Shown piece by piece: positions 54,783-64,000 of a stretch of 64,000 bases of DNA. The position numbers and the translations under genes are program-made. The notes beneath the pieces were generated by a model. The model was given only the letters and a program-made list of their open reading frames with translations. It did not search any database and had not been told where the DNA came from. Each line of letters starts with the position of its first letter. The stretch's first letter is position 1. Source of the DNA: Lotus japonicus (taxonomy: Eukaryota > Streptophyta > Magnoliopsida > Fabales > Fabaceae); contig NC_080046.1 in assembly GCF_012489685.1 (NCBI RefSeq), positions 40,263,176 through 40,327,175 of the forward strand, given 5' to 3'.

Positions 54783-57180
54783 GAAGGGCTCGTCATAAAA
54801 CTTCATGATGTGTCAAAATGTTAGATGAAGCTCTTTAAGCCACATAAGTTATTTTACAAAGGACTCAACGTTTCAAGTTTTGGGAATGAAAATGAGGTAT
54901 TTTGAAATATAAGGACTAAAACCAAATCTCGCTTGACACAAACATAATTAACTTTTTTTTATTTTATTAGTCACCAATACTTTTCACTTAAATCATTAAA
55001 TCTAATTTCCTTCATGCTAATTATTGTCATAACTCAATAATAATAATAATAACAAACAATAACTATTTGTAAGTGAAAGTGCCACAAAACACAGACACCA
55101 ATAGCATACAGAAGATCCTGGTAATATTCCATCTTCATGCCAAAGCATCTCGCATAAAGCATAATAATGTACTTGCTTGTTAACTTCACCTGTTCCTGCA
55201 GTTTTCTGCACCTATAGTTCAAGCTAACTTCTACTGATGAAGACTTGGATTCATGACCCGCCCCAAGTCTTTCTGTTAAAGGTGAGTGGTTCATCAACTT
55301 ATTTTGTGCTGTGTTCTATTTGTTCTTGAAAGTTTCAAGCAATCAAGCTAGAAAACTCCCCTTTTCACCTTGTGGTTGTTTAAGTTTTCTTTGTTACGCT
55401 TATTGATTTTGATGCTAAACTTCTGTGGAACTCAAAGTAATCTGTGTTTCCTTTGTTACATGTTATGTGAGCAAAACTTTGTGGTCCACGTTTGTAGCTT
55501 CCAATTAGAAGGCAAATAAAGAAGAAGAAAAAAGTGGTATCTTTCTTTTTAGCCATTATAGGTGTTCAATTATCAGGAGACAATAAAATGAGAATTCTTA
55601 CCTTAGATACGAAGATAATCTATCCTTTCTCCTTTTTGTGTGATATTACTCTTATATGACAAGTAAAGTCTTCTTATCATCATTCCCAAGAAACAATTGA
55701 CAGGAAGTGAAGAATATAAGTAATGAATGCAAGGTAACTTGAATAAAAAGCCAAAAAAGGAGTTGAATTACAGGTTCCCACAGCTAAAAAAATTTGGTCT
55801 GTTGTATACAAGTGAATGCTATCCTCTATTAGAATACTGCAGAACATGGGCGTCTCTGGATTTTATCTTCAAATTATTTGGATCCTTGTGTTACAGGACC
55901 ACTCTCATGATTGGGATAAACAAACTTTTTTAAATCAAATGGTTGAACTTGAAGTGTTATGTAACTTATGTTTGCTCTAGTCTCTCCAACATAACTAGTT
56001 ATCTAACATGAGAAGATTGAAACCCATTATGGCTAATCTGTTTTTGTTTAATCTTACACTCATTACTCATGGCTTCCTCGCTCATCTATACATAGTAAAG
56101 GATCATGTATGGTAAGTAAATTGAATTTGATTATAAGAACAGACGACAGTCTTATAGTTATGACCCAAATAAAGTACTCTACTTGTTAAGAGAATGATAT
56201 ACAATTCTTGTAATGCTGGAAAATATATTGAAGCACTTATAAGTGCTGGTCTTTTTGTGGGAGGCATATTCCCTCACTGTCATGGACTCACAGTCATATG
56301 CGCCATTGCTACTTTTGCTGAATTGCTGAGTGAGTGAGTGTAGCGTAAGCTGACTTTCATCCTCTTCCATAAGAAAAGTTATATTCACTTTTTCCCTCGA
56401 AGTGACGGATGATGTCCGTTCACAGTTGTGTCAACCGATATCCAAACATAACCGAAGTATTTTCCATTGCATCACCTTCTTATGTGCACTCATATTTCAT
56501 CCAATGTGCTGTTGTTTTAAGTATGCAATAAAAGGAGAATACTATGTACTTCTTTTACAACAATGTTGCCAAAATGGAGATCAAGTTACACTAACTGAAG
56601 AGAACCATGTCTGAACATTAGGATGTGTCTTATTTGCTACCAGTTTGGATTTAATCACTTAGTTTACTATCTTGACTTGAATCTACTTTAAATTCTATAA
56701 ACTGTCTTATGGATGTGTAAGTGGTGCCCCTAAATCAGAGGACATCAAAATTTTGCATGGGATAATGATGTTACTCTAAAAAGCTTAATTAGTAGAAATA
56801 TATGACATTATATCATCATGTGCTAGCTTCTAAATAATGTGCTACTGGGTAAATGTTTCTCCTCTGTGTCATAATTCAATGAGTAGGCGTAAAATCTAAC
56901 ATGTAAAATTCTATGAATCAAGGAAATGAAATACAACATCAGAATTTAGAACCATTTGCATTCATGAATACATGTTCTTTTTCTTTTCATACAATGTACA
57001 TCTTTTGTAAACAATAACATCTTATGTTTTATGTATGAAGAGCATGACAGATATATGTACACGGAAATCATTGAAAAAAAAGACCATCTGAGTACAAAGA
57101 ATAACGTTCATCTAGAATTCAAACAATCTATTTCTTTGATACATTAAATAGCACAACGTCTTCCAATCCTTTGTGAAGTT
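54783..57180. other. Intergenic region left of the BTB/POZ gene
   Basis: AT-rich sequence without a recognised gene. Minus-strand frames at 55017-55297 show exon-like composition (SKYIIMLYARCFGMKMEYYQ) but no known domain. A (TAA)n stretch is at 55039-55052. The last few hundred bases before 57190 would hold the 3' untranslated region of the minus-strand BTB gene. Confidence 0.5.
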
Positions 57181-57189
57181 TCATGATCT

Positions 57190-58939
57190 TCAGAATCCTT
57201 TCCACGCATCAAGAACTTCATAGAAAACTTCAGAAATGAGATCCCTATCTGCATTCTGCAGGAAAGTATTGAAATCATCCTTGATTTCATATATTTTACC
57301 AAATTTCACAAGATAGCGGATGCAGCTCATCTTAAGTTTCATCAACTGATACAGCGACGCGTGCTGGAGCCTGTCAAGCACATTCTTTGTGTCAATATCT
57401 TCTAGGAGACTCTCATGGCATGCCTCTCTCAGATCAGATATGTCATACTTGTCGGCTGCATGCAGAAGGGCCAGCCTGTGCATTAGAAACTCTTCATTTT
57501 TTATGATTCCATAAAGATAATTGAGAAAAGCTTGGCAAGTTTCAATTGACATGTCTGAGATGTTTATAGTTGACAGCTCTTTCTCCTGAAGATTGTGTGA
57601 GAACATGCTGCAGAACACGGGTGAACGGGCAGCAAGTACAGCTCGATGAGCTCCTATAGTTCCATCAGAAGCATTGATGGTGATGTCTGTGTGGATTCCT
57701 TCTGTTAGCATTTTTCCAAGAGACTCTATGGCTTTTGCATTTGATCTTGTCTGAGTAAACCCTTCAGCCCAAATAGAGCAAGGTTCTCCACCCTGTATTG
57801 AAAATTCACATTCAAAATGAAAATATAAGAGAAACATTAAATGCATGTTTGGATCAACTTATCTTTTCTCAGAATCAATTCTAAGTTCTGACGCCAAGGA
57901 GTAGCTACTCACATAAGCTTCTTCTCACAATTAATTTTGACTTCAAAATCAACTGTTAGAAGGATTTCCAAACATGCGCTAACTTTATAATTGACTCAGG
58001 CAGGCTTAGCCTACTACTCTATTTTCACTAATCATCTTGCTTCATCATTGTTCATTATTCGTCATGACTGAAGAATGGGATTAATTATTAATGAAGTGCT
58101 CATAATTATAATAATGGAACCAATTAGTACCCTTAATTGATTTTAGCGAGACTTTCATATTCTGGTTGTCTTAAAGTACTTATCAATTGCAATGGATGCT
58201 ACATAGACAACCAATGATAATGAGATATCTAGGTAGTACATACGTTTGGGGATGCAGTCTTCAAATCAAGGAACTCAACATCAATTATGAATTTCCCAGT
58301 AAGAGGAACCTCAATTGCCCAAACAAAGTCCTCATTGTTCTTGATCACTTTGTCTTTTATCTCTGTACCATACCAAAAATATCAATCAGTCAACATAAGA
58401 AACTGTTGAAAAAAAATATACTCAACTATACAACTACATACCAGAATCATAGATTGAATATTTTCTATCCACAAGAAAAAGTGAAAGAGAAAAAGTAAAT
58501 CAGAACATTGATGACCTGGATGTGTGAGGGACTTGCGATCTCCAACAGAACTAACCACCCGAACAATAAAAGATGCAATTGGGGGATTGTCTCTTGTTAG
58601 ATTGGATATCTCTGGGAACAATTTCACAAACAAAACCCTGTTCTTCTCCACCGACAAATGCCTTCAATTCACACAAAACAAAAACAAAACAGAGTAAGCC
58701 TCACACTCTCTGTTCCAATTTGGCATCAAACAACTAAAAATCTCAAAAGGGTCATCAAATAAATTGCATAAAAACAAACTTTCTCATATACCAAACATGT
58801 TATCACATAATTAAATCAATTTAGCCATGTGGGGTGTTTCAATTTTTCATTGATAAACCAACACAACACAACCCCACTTGTCAGTGTCCTCTGTTTCTGT
58901 TAACTAGTGTTCTGTCTCAAACATGACTAGTTTTCTGAG

Positions 58940-59013
<74 letters not shown>

Positions 59014-59133
59014 CCAATTCCACTTTCCGATCTTGAAAGGGTCAGATTTTCGGTAGGTGCAAGAAGCCAAGTTTTCGATTCTCCATTGAGCAAGACGAGG
59101 AGTGGTTTCAACCCTGTATGCAGAATCGCTCAT
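57190..59133 (-). CDS. BTB/POZ domain protein, At1g21780-like, four exons
   Basis: Exons on the minus strand are 59133-59015, 58661-58516, 58362-58244 and 57792-57190, giving 328 residues, close to the 326 I recall for At1g21780. Junctions: AATTG|GTATCT with TTGAAG|GCATTT, CCAG|GTCATC with GTACAG|AGATAA, and CAAAC|GTATGT with ATACAG|GGTGGA; the frame is kept throughout. The N-terminal half (MSDSAYRVETTPRLAQWRIE...) is a MATH-like region with WRIENLASCTYRKSDPFKIG. The BTB fold spans about residues 155-265 (THTDITIN-like HTDITINASDG, HRAVLAARSPVFCSMF, FLNYLYGI). The protein ends EVLDAWKGF. Such proteins act as substrate adaptors for CUL3 ubiquitin ligases. A MITE lies in intron 3 and a microsatellite in intron 1. 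Confidence 0.92.
57843..57977. mobile_element. GCATGTTTGG MITE, copy 3, in BTB intron 3
   Basis: The 135-bp element runs from GCATGTTTGGATCAACTT to the inverse end GGATTTCCAAACATGC. It shares AGTAGCTACTCACATAAGCTTC and TTGACTTCAAAATCAACTGTTA with copy 1 at 38871. It lies wholly within the third intron of the BTB gene. Confidence 0.7.
58943..59011. repeat. Compound (TG)n(AG)n microsatellite at a splice donor
   Basis: About 15 TG units (58943-58972) join about 19 AG units (58973-59010). On the minus strand the CT run starts only 4 bases after the GT of the intron 1 donor at 59014. Reading frames across it are artefacts of the repeat. Confidence 0.95.
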
Positions 59134-60090
59134 CCTATTCGCAAAAGCCAGTGCTGCTGTGATTTCATGGATGCAATCCAAAATACCCTCCAACAAAAAC
59201 TCTCCGTGCTTTCCCAGGTTGACTCTTTCTTCTTCTTCTCCAACAACCTTCACTCCTCATATGAAGATGCTCTGTTTCTCTCACTCACTCCTCTGTTCAC
59301 TACTACTACTAGTGCCTTTTTCTTTTCTTATTTATTTGACAATAAGGAAGATATTTGGAAAAACATTCAATCCACGGTTCATGGGGTTTGATTATTTTGC
59401 AGTTTCCTTCTATGATTTCAACACGCAATGGTGACGGTGGGGTTGCTTTTACTCTTTTGATTTGATGGGGAGCTTTTTCCTGCTGATAAAAATATATTTT
59501 TAATCAGAGAGAGAGATTGATTTGTTGTTGGTTTTGTTTGTTGGCTTACACAACACTTTTATTGGTATGGGATGGTGATGGTGGATGTCGATGATAAATG
59601 TCAATTGGTTGGTTTGATTTTAGAAGGTCTCACATTACAATATATTGCTTGAACCAATAGGGAATCAAGATGAACCTTGGTTGTGTCATGTGTGTGAAGC
59701 TTGGAAGGGAGAAGAATATTTAATTTTGGGGTCCTTTGAAGCAAAGTATCTGTCCCTTAGAAATTTGACTAATTTTCCTAAACTGCCTTCATTTTTGGAT
59801 TTGGGGACTTATGTCACATTGCCATAATTGATCACCTTCTTGATTCTCTCCACCTGTCTAAGGTTACAACCTTTCATCTTGTGATATTTAATGTGTGTGA
59901 CTATTATCTTTTCATATTTTAATACGTGTGACACTTGTGATTTAATGTGAATGACATTATCTATGACATGCTGCATCAGTGACTATACTAACATGGATCC
60001 TTTACAACTAATTTTACTGTAATTCTGTTGTGAATTCTTAATTTTTAATTCTTATATTAAATGATTTAAATTGGTTAGTAAAAAATTTCA
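59134..60090. other. 5' region of the BTB gene, no further gene seen
   Basis: This holds the presumed promoter and 5' untranslated region of the minus-strand BTB gene, with pyrimidine/TTC-rich stretches near 59226-59310. No clear TATA box was located. The short frame at 59645-59827 has no recognised product. Confidence 0.45.
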
Positions 60091-60266
60091 GGGTTAATCA
60101 TCTAATAGGTCCCTGTCTTTGTCTCGCCGTCTCAAATTAGTCCCTCCCCGGAAAATTTGCAAATCTGGGTCCTCTCGAATAAGAGGACCCAGATTTGCAA
60201 ATTTTCCGGGGAGGGACTAATTTCAGACGGCGAGACAAAGACAGGGACTTATTAGATGATTAACCC
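60091..60266. mobile_element. Foldback MITE, Mutator-like, with 9-bp duplication
   Basis: The 176-bp element is almost entirely an inverted repeat. Arms of about 85 bp (GGGTTAATCATCTAATAGGT...) flank a loop of only a few bases (near TCGAATAA). AAAATTTCA occurs on both sides (60082-60090 and 60267-60275), the 9-bp duplication of Mutator-like elements. Arms differ at only a few positions, so the element is young. Transcribed, it would form one long hairpin. Confidence 0.85.
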
Positions 60267-60388
60267 AAAATTTCATTTGTAAATTTTTTTTCACTTATCA
60301 TTTTGCTGTTGAGGGTGCATGGCAAATGATCCATATTCGTGAGTATGCTCCCCTATGCTACAGTTAAGATGCAATTTGCAAACTACCT

Positions 60389-60529
60389 TCTGAAATGGGC
60401 CAGCCTTCTGATGTAGAGTCACAGAAAATTCAGTTTTATGGTGATATCGACCCATGCCTTTTTCTTGCTGTTACAAGTGGACCTGTGATTTATTTGCAAG
60501 TTGATTTCAGATTCTCTGTGTTGCCATAA
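60389..60529 (+). other. Unassigned exon-like reading frame
   Basis: A 46-codon frame from SEMGQPSDVESQKIQFYG to a TAA contains DIDPCLFLAVTSGPVIYLQV, which has protein-like rather than low-complexity composition. A stop lies just upstream in frame and there is no ATG. It may be a gene relic. No family was recognised. The remaining sequence from 60276 to 61252 shows nothing further, apart from ordinary AT-rich text. Confidence 0.2.
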
Positions 60530-62272
60530 CCCTAAACATGTATTGATCAACTAGAGTTTTTTTTTTGGGCGTTCTCCCTTTACATAGGGAAGAAGAAATC
60601 AATGAAGAAAGAGAATAAGTGCGTTTGTGCTGAAGTCTTCACTCAAACTTAGTTTAAGAAGCACTACTACGTGATCTTGACAATATAGGCAATAGTGCAG
60701 CAAGTTTTCAAATAAAGTAATTCTAATATGAACCAGCTTTTCAGCCTAAGGAGAGGTTTCAATGTGCAAGTAATAGCATATTCATTGCTGAAATAACACC
60801 CTTAGTTCTTACCATTAATCAATTTCCATTATCATTTCAATTTTATATTTTCCATAATGGTGATGATTAAGTAACCCGATTTGTATCTTTGCTTTCCGTC
60901 ACACCCAAGTTGATGCAATTCAACATGATTACTCTACATATAATAAAAGGAAAGAAATTGAAATACTTTACAATGTTCCATTACATACATAAGATGAGAC
61001 AAAGCAGGGAACAGGGTATGGTGGTGACATTGAATGAGAGAGGTGGATTCTTGACATTCGATTGGTTAAAGTGAAAAGCCCAAACTTACTTTTCTTAGAA
61101 AATATATGGAAGCACTGTAGATAATTTTTTTAATGTATTATCGTCTATTGGCTACAAACCATCTAGGGATTAGGTTGGCTACCATTCATCTTGGCAATCA
61201 ATAACCATTTTATTTCTTTTTTGATTTTAATCGACTTATCCTACCTCTGTTAGAGCAACTCCAATGGGGGTTGCTTAACCTGGTTCCTTAAGTTAAGCTG
61301 GGTTCCTTATTTTTCTCCCCCATTGGAGCTTGCTGAGGTGGCGTTGCTAACAGCTCAAAGCTAAGCAACGTTGCTTAAATAAGCAACGCTCCTTAACTTG
61401 CTGCAGCCATTAAAAAATTGCTTTTTCTCTTTCCATTCAGCAACAGCAACAACAGAATAATCGTTAAAAGAAGAGGGAAGAACAGATCAATGAACAAGCA
61501 TATCCAACAATACAAGGAAACCCAGAAAAGAGATTTAAATTTCAGAAATTTCAACAACAATCCAAAATTTCAGAAATATATTACAGAAGGGGAAGGGAGA
61601 TGAACACAGATTAAATTAAAATACACATTTTTTAAACAAATCAAAAGAATTACACAAAAATGGAGAGGATCTCCTCTGAACCAATGAGCCTTTGAGCCTC
61701 TGATTCAGCTACCGCCGACCTTTGAGCCTTCGAACCTCCGATCTCTGATCTGGAGGCTTGCATGTCCTCTGAACCTTTGAGGACGCTCGATTTGGGCCTC
61801 GATCTGGAGTTTGCCTTCGAACCTTTGAGCCTTTGAAAAGCGAACAGAGGAACGCCGAGAGAGAACGACAGAGAGCGAGAGAGAGAGCAGCATGGGCTTC
61901 GATTGAGAGTGAGAGAGAACGAGAGGGTTTCAGAGGAACATGGCTACATGGATGATCTGGGAAAGGAAAGGGCCACGACGGTTGTGGTCTGAGCGAGAGG
62001 GTTTCAGAGAACGATTGAGTCCGTAAGAAAGACATGGCTACATGAACGAGAGGGTTGGAGGTGGAGAAAGGAGGGGACAGTTTCGAATCGAAGAGGGTTG
62101 ACAGGAAAGGAGGTGGAGAAAGGAAAGGGCCACCGCTGTTGTGGTCTGAGCTTTGAAGTGAGAGAGAGAAAGAGGGTTTGTGAAGTGAAGGAGAAAAAAA
62201 AGAGAGAGTGGGAGAGTAAAGTGAAGGAAGCTTCGAGAATGCTTCTGCGTTCTGTTGCGTTTTGAGATTCAT

Positions 62273-62385
62273 TGTGAGTAGGTCGGTGCGTTTTGAGCCT
62301 CATTGAGTCTGGGTCGGTGCGTTTTGTGCCTCATTGTGAGTGGGTCGGTGCGTTTTGTGCCTCATTGTGAGTGGGTCGGTGCAGA
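62273..62385 (+). repeat. 31-bp tandem repeat just upstream of the Harbinger transposase
   Basis: About 3.5 units of GTGAGTGGGTCGGTGCGTTT plus TGTGCCTCATT occur at 62273-62385, with the last two units nearly identical. They end 14 bases before the transposase ATG. The frame stays open across the repeat without an ATG. Confidence 0.8.
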
Positions 62386-62398
62386 AGATTACTTGAGG

Positions 62399-63607
62399 AT
62401 GGTGCAAGAGAGCCAACAACAATCTGATGACACCGTTAGGCGAAGAAGAAAGGTGATAGAGCGATCCCGTGAAGAAGGTCACAATCGATTGTTCAACGAC
62501 TACTTTTCTGAAACCCCTGTATTCACAGAAACCCAATTCCGACGAAGGTTTCGAATGCGAAGGGAGTTGTTTCTTAGAATTGTAGAAGCACTTGGCAATC
62601 ATGACAATTATTTTCAAATGAGGGTTGATGCCGTACGTAAAAAAGGTCTTTCACCATTACAAAAGTGCACCGCCGCTATTCGTATGTTGGCATACGGATC
62701 ACCTGCTGACAATCTGGATGAGTATGTAAGAATTGGTGAAAGTACTGCAATTGAGTGCTTAGAGAGATTTGTAACGGGTGTGAATGAAATATTTGCAGCC
62801 CATTACTTGAGGAGACCGAACAAAGAGGACATTACACGCCTACTACAAATGGGGGAGTCTCGTGGATTTCCAGGTATGTTGGGTTCCATTGACTGTATGC
62901 ATTCGGAATGGAAAAATTGTCCAGTTGCATGGAAATGTCAGTATTCTCGAGGTGATCATGGCAAACCCACAATCATGCTTGAAGCAGTGGCATCACAAGA
63001 CTTGTGGATTTGGCATGCTTTTTTTGGCATTGCAGGTTCTAACAATGATATCAATGTGCTAAACCAATCTGATGTGTTTACCAATGTGTTGAATGGCACA
63101 GCTCCTGAAGTGCACTACGAGGTGAACAGAACACAATATCATATGGGTTACTATCTAGCGGATGGTATCTATCCCGAGTGGGCTACATTTGTCAAGACAA
63201 TCCCAATGCCACAAGGAGAAAAAAGACAATTGTTTGCCAAAGCACAAGAAGGAGCAAGAAAGGATGTTGAGCGCGCATTTGGAGTACTCCAATCTCGATT
63301 TGCAATTATTCGTGGCCCATCACGCTTTTGGCATGTGAATACCATGAAACAAATAATGTATGCATGCATTATATTGCATAACATGATTGTTGAAGATGAA
63401 CGTGAGGGGTATAATGGTAATTTTGTTTACGACCAAGTAGACAATGACATCATAACCGCTGAAGTATCTAATGGTCCTATCCCTTCATTTGCAACATTCT
63501 TAGAAAGAAGAGGTCATATGAGTCAAAGAGAAATCCATCGCCAACTTCAAGCAGACTTGGTGGAACATATTTGGGAGCTCTCCGAAAGTAGGAATAATGA
63601 AATTTAA
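62399..63607 (+). CDS. PIF/Harbinger transposase (DDE_Tnp_4 / Plant_tran type)
   Basis: The ATG at 62399 (MVQESQQQSDDTVRRRRK) gives an uninterrupted 402-residue protein; the frame is open further upstream but has no ATG there. A helix-rich N-terminal region (FRRRFRMRRELFLRIVEAL) leads to the nuclease core. Candidate catalytic residues are D165 in GSIDCMHSEWKNC, D217 in GSNNDINVLNQSDV and E291 in GARKDVERAFGVLQSRF. WARHAFFG-like WIWHAFFGIAG and ACIILHNMIVEDE are also family signatures. Members cut the element ends, usually with a partner Myb-like protein that is not encoded here. The absence of stops suggests recent activity. Related 'harbinger-derived nuclease' host genes exist, but the surrounding terminal repeats show this is a transposon copy. 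Confidence 0.92.
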   Translation: MVQESQQQSDDTVRRRRKVIERSREEGHNRLFNDYFSETPVFTETQFRRRFRMRRELFLRIVEALGNHDNYFQMRVDAVRKKGLSPLQKCTAAIRMLAYGSPADNLDEYVRIGESTAIECLERFVTGVNEIFAAHYLRRPNKEDITRLLQMGESRGFPGMLGSIDCMHSEWKNCPVAWKCQYSRGDHGKPTIMLEAVASQDLWIWHAFFGIAGSNNDINVLNQSDVFTNVLNGTAPEVHYEVNRTQYHMGYYLADGIYPEWATFVKTIPMPQGEKRQLFAKAQEGARKDVERAFGVLQSRFAIIRGPSRFWHVNTMKQIMYACIILHNMIVEDEREGYNGNFVYDQVDNDIITAEVSNGPIPSFATFLERRGHMSQREIHRQLQADLVEHIWELSESRNNEI

Positions 63608-64000
63608 TCTTTGAGAGAGTTTTCATTATTTTTTATTTTGCAATGAATTGTATCTTATTTCGAACTTAATTATATAATATAATGTAATGCATTTTGTTTG
63701 AATTTTTTTTAAATACCATGTCCAATTTTAAATATATTTATATTGTTATAAATATTAATTAATATTTAAATTTAAGTCATGCTTAGTTGGAAATAAAAAA
63801 TATAAACATATGAGGTACAGTGGGGTCCAACTAAAAGTAAAATAAGCAACCACGCACTAGAGTGAATTATGCATGGGTTGCTTATGAGTTGTTTAAATCC
63901 CATGTGGCAGTCTGGGCCCACCAGAATAGCATTTAAGCAACCCAATAAGCAACCATGCATTGGAGATGCTCTTACTCATGAATGAAAGGGGAACTGGCCT

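Larger units (their letters stand above)
61253..63971 (+). mobile_element. PIF/Harbinger transposon with complete ends and duplication TTA
   Basis: The left end GAGCAACTCCAATG and the inverse of the right end GAGCATCTCCAATGC form imperfect terminal inverted repeats, extended by GGTTGCTTA motifs just inside. TTA flanks both sides (61250-61252 and 63972-63974), the typical 3-bp PIF/Harbinger duplication. The 2719-bp element encodes one intact transposase (62399-63607). The usual second gene (a Myb/SANT-like DNA-binding protein) is not recognisable. The left third is AG-rich non-coding sequence whose minus-strand Ser/Pro-rich frames (61709-62303) look fortuitous. Confidence 0.9.

Noticed and set aside
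58917..59391. Proteins with Cys-Val or Ser-Leu repeats
   Set aside because: These are translations of the (TG)n(AG)n microsatellite and of the BTB exon in wrong frames.
61709..62303. Minus-strand Ser/Pro-rich protein of 187 residues
   Set aside because: It is low-complexity sequence within the AG-rich left part of the Harbinger element, opposite to the transposase. No domain was recognised.

Overview
This window is plant nuclear DNA, from a eudicot and probably a legume. The evidence is A+T-rich sequence, spliced plant genes (a BTB/POZ gene resembling Arabidopsis At1g21780, a subtilase relic, a small cysteine-rich secreted peptide), and nested plant transposons: SIRE-type Ty1/copia, Tekay-like and Tat/Ogre-like Ty3/gypsy, CACTA, PIF/Harbinger and MITEs. 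The legume assignment is an inference from the SIRE-like LTRs and repeat vocabulary. It was not tested by search.

Layout. 1-4757: end of a SIRE-like element, two RNase H (LINE-type) fragments and a solo LTR, sitting in or beside an old dispersed repeat whose second copy at 33.9-34.5 kb lacks the insertions. 4758-32362: fragments of at least three minus-strand Tat-lineage gypsy elements. They are repeatedly invaded by TGTAAC...TTACA-type LTRs (Tekay-like), all in the same orientation. Each Tat element carries a plus-strand gene antisense to its own gag-pol. The best copy (12.66-14.66 kb) has introns and a coiled-coil/acidic tail. 29.03-29.42 kb is filler-like DNA copied from two nearby sites. 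32363-33900: AT-rich DNA with one intact small secreted peptide gene (33292-33507). 34712-37877: nested Tat LTRs and another antisense gene, joined to a broken subtilase gene (38.4-41.6 kb) that carries a Tourist-like insertion in an exon.

42241-46596: a decayed CACTA-like element containing a plant mobile domain fragment. 48102-54779: a complete-ended CACTA element (TSD ATA) with a shortened TNPD-type transposase and a captured amidase exon. 57190-59133: a four-exon BTB/POZ gene, the only well-supported conventional multi-exon host gene. 61253-63971: a complete-ended PIF/Harbinger element (TSD TTA) with an uninterrupted 402-residue transposase.

Most of the window is layered retrotransposon decay, so few genes work together. 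The most interesting biology is the antisense gene of the Tat elements, which shares TATA boxes, splice sites and a domain plus coiled-coil layout across diverged copies. Next are the two CACTA elements carrying pieces of other genes. All coordinates, splice sites and domain calls were read by eye. No alignment or database search was run.
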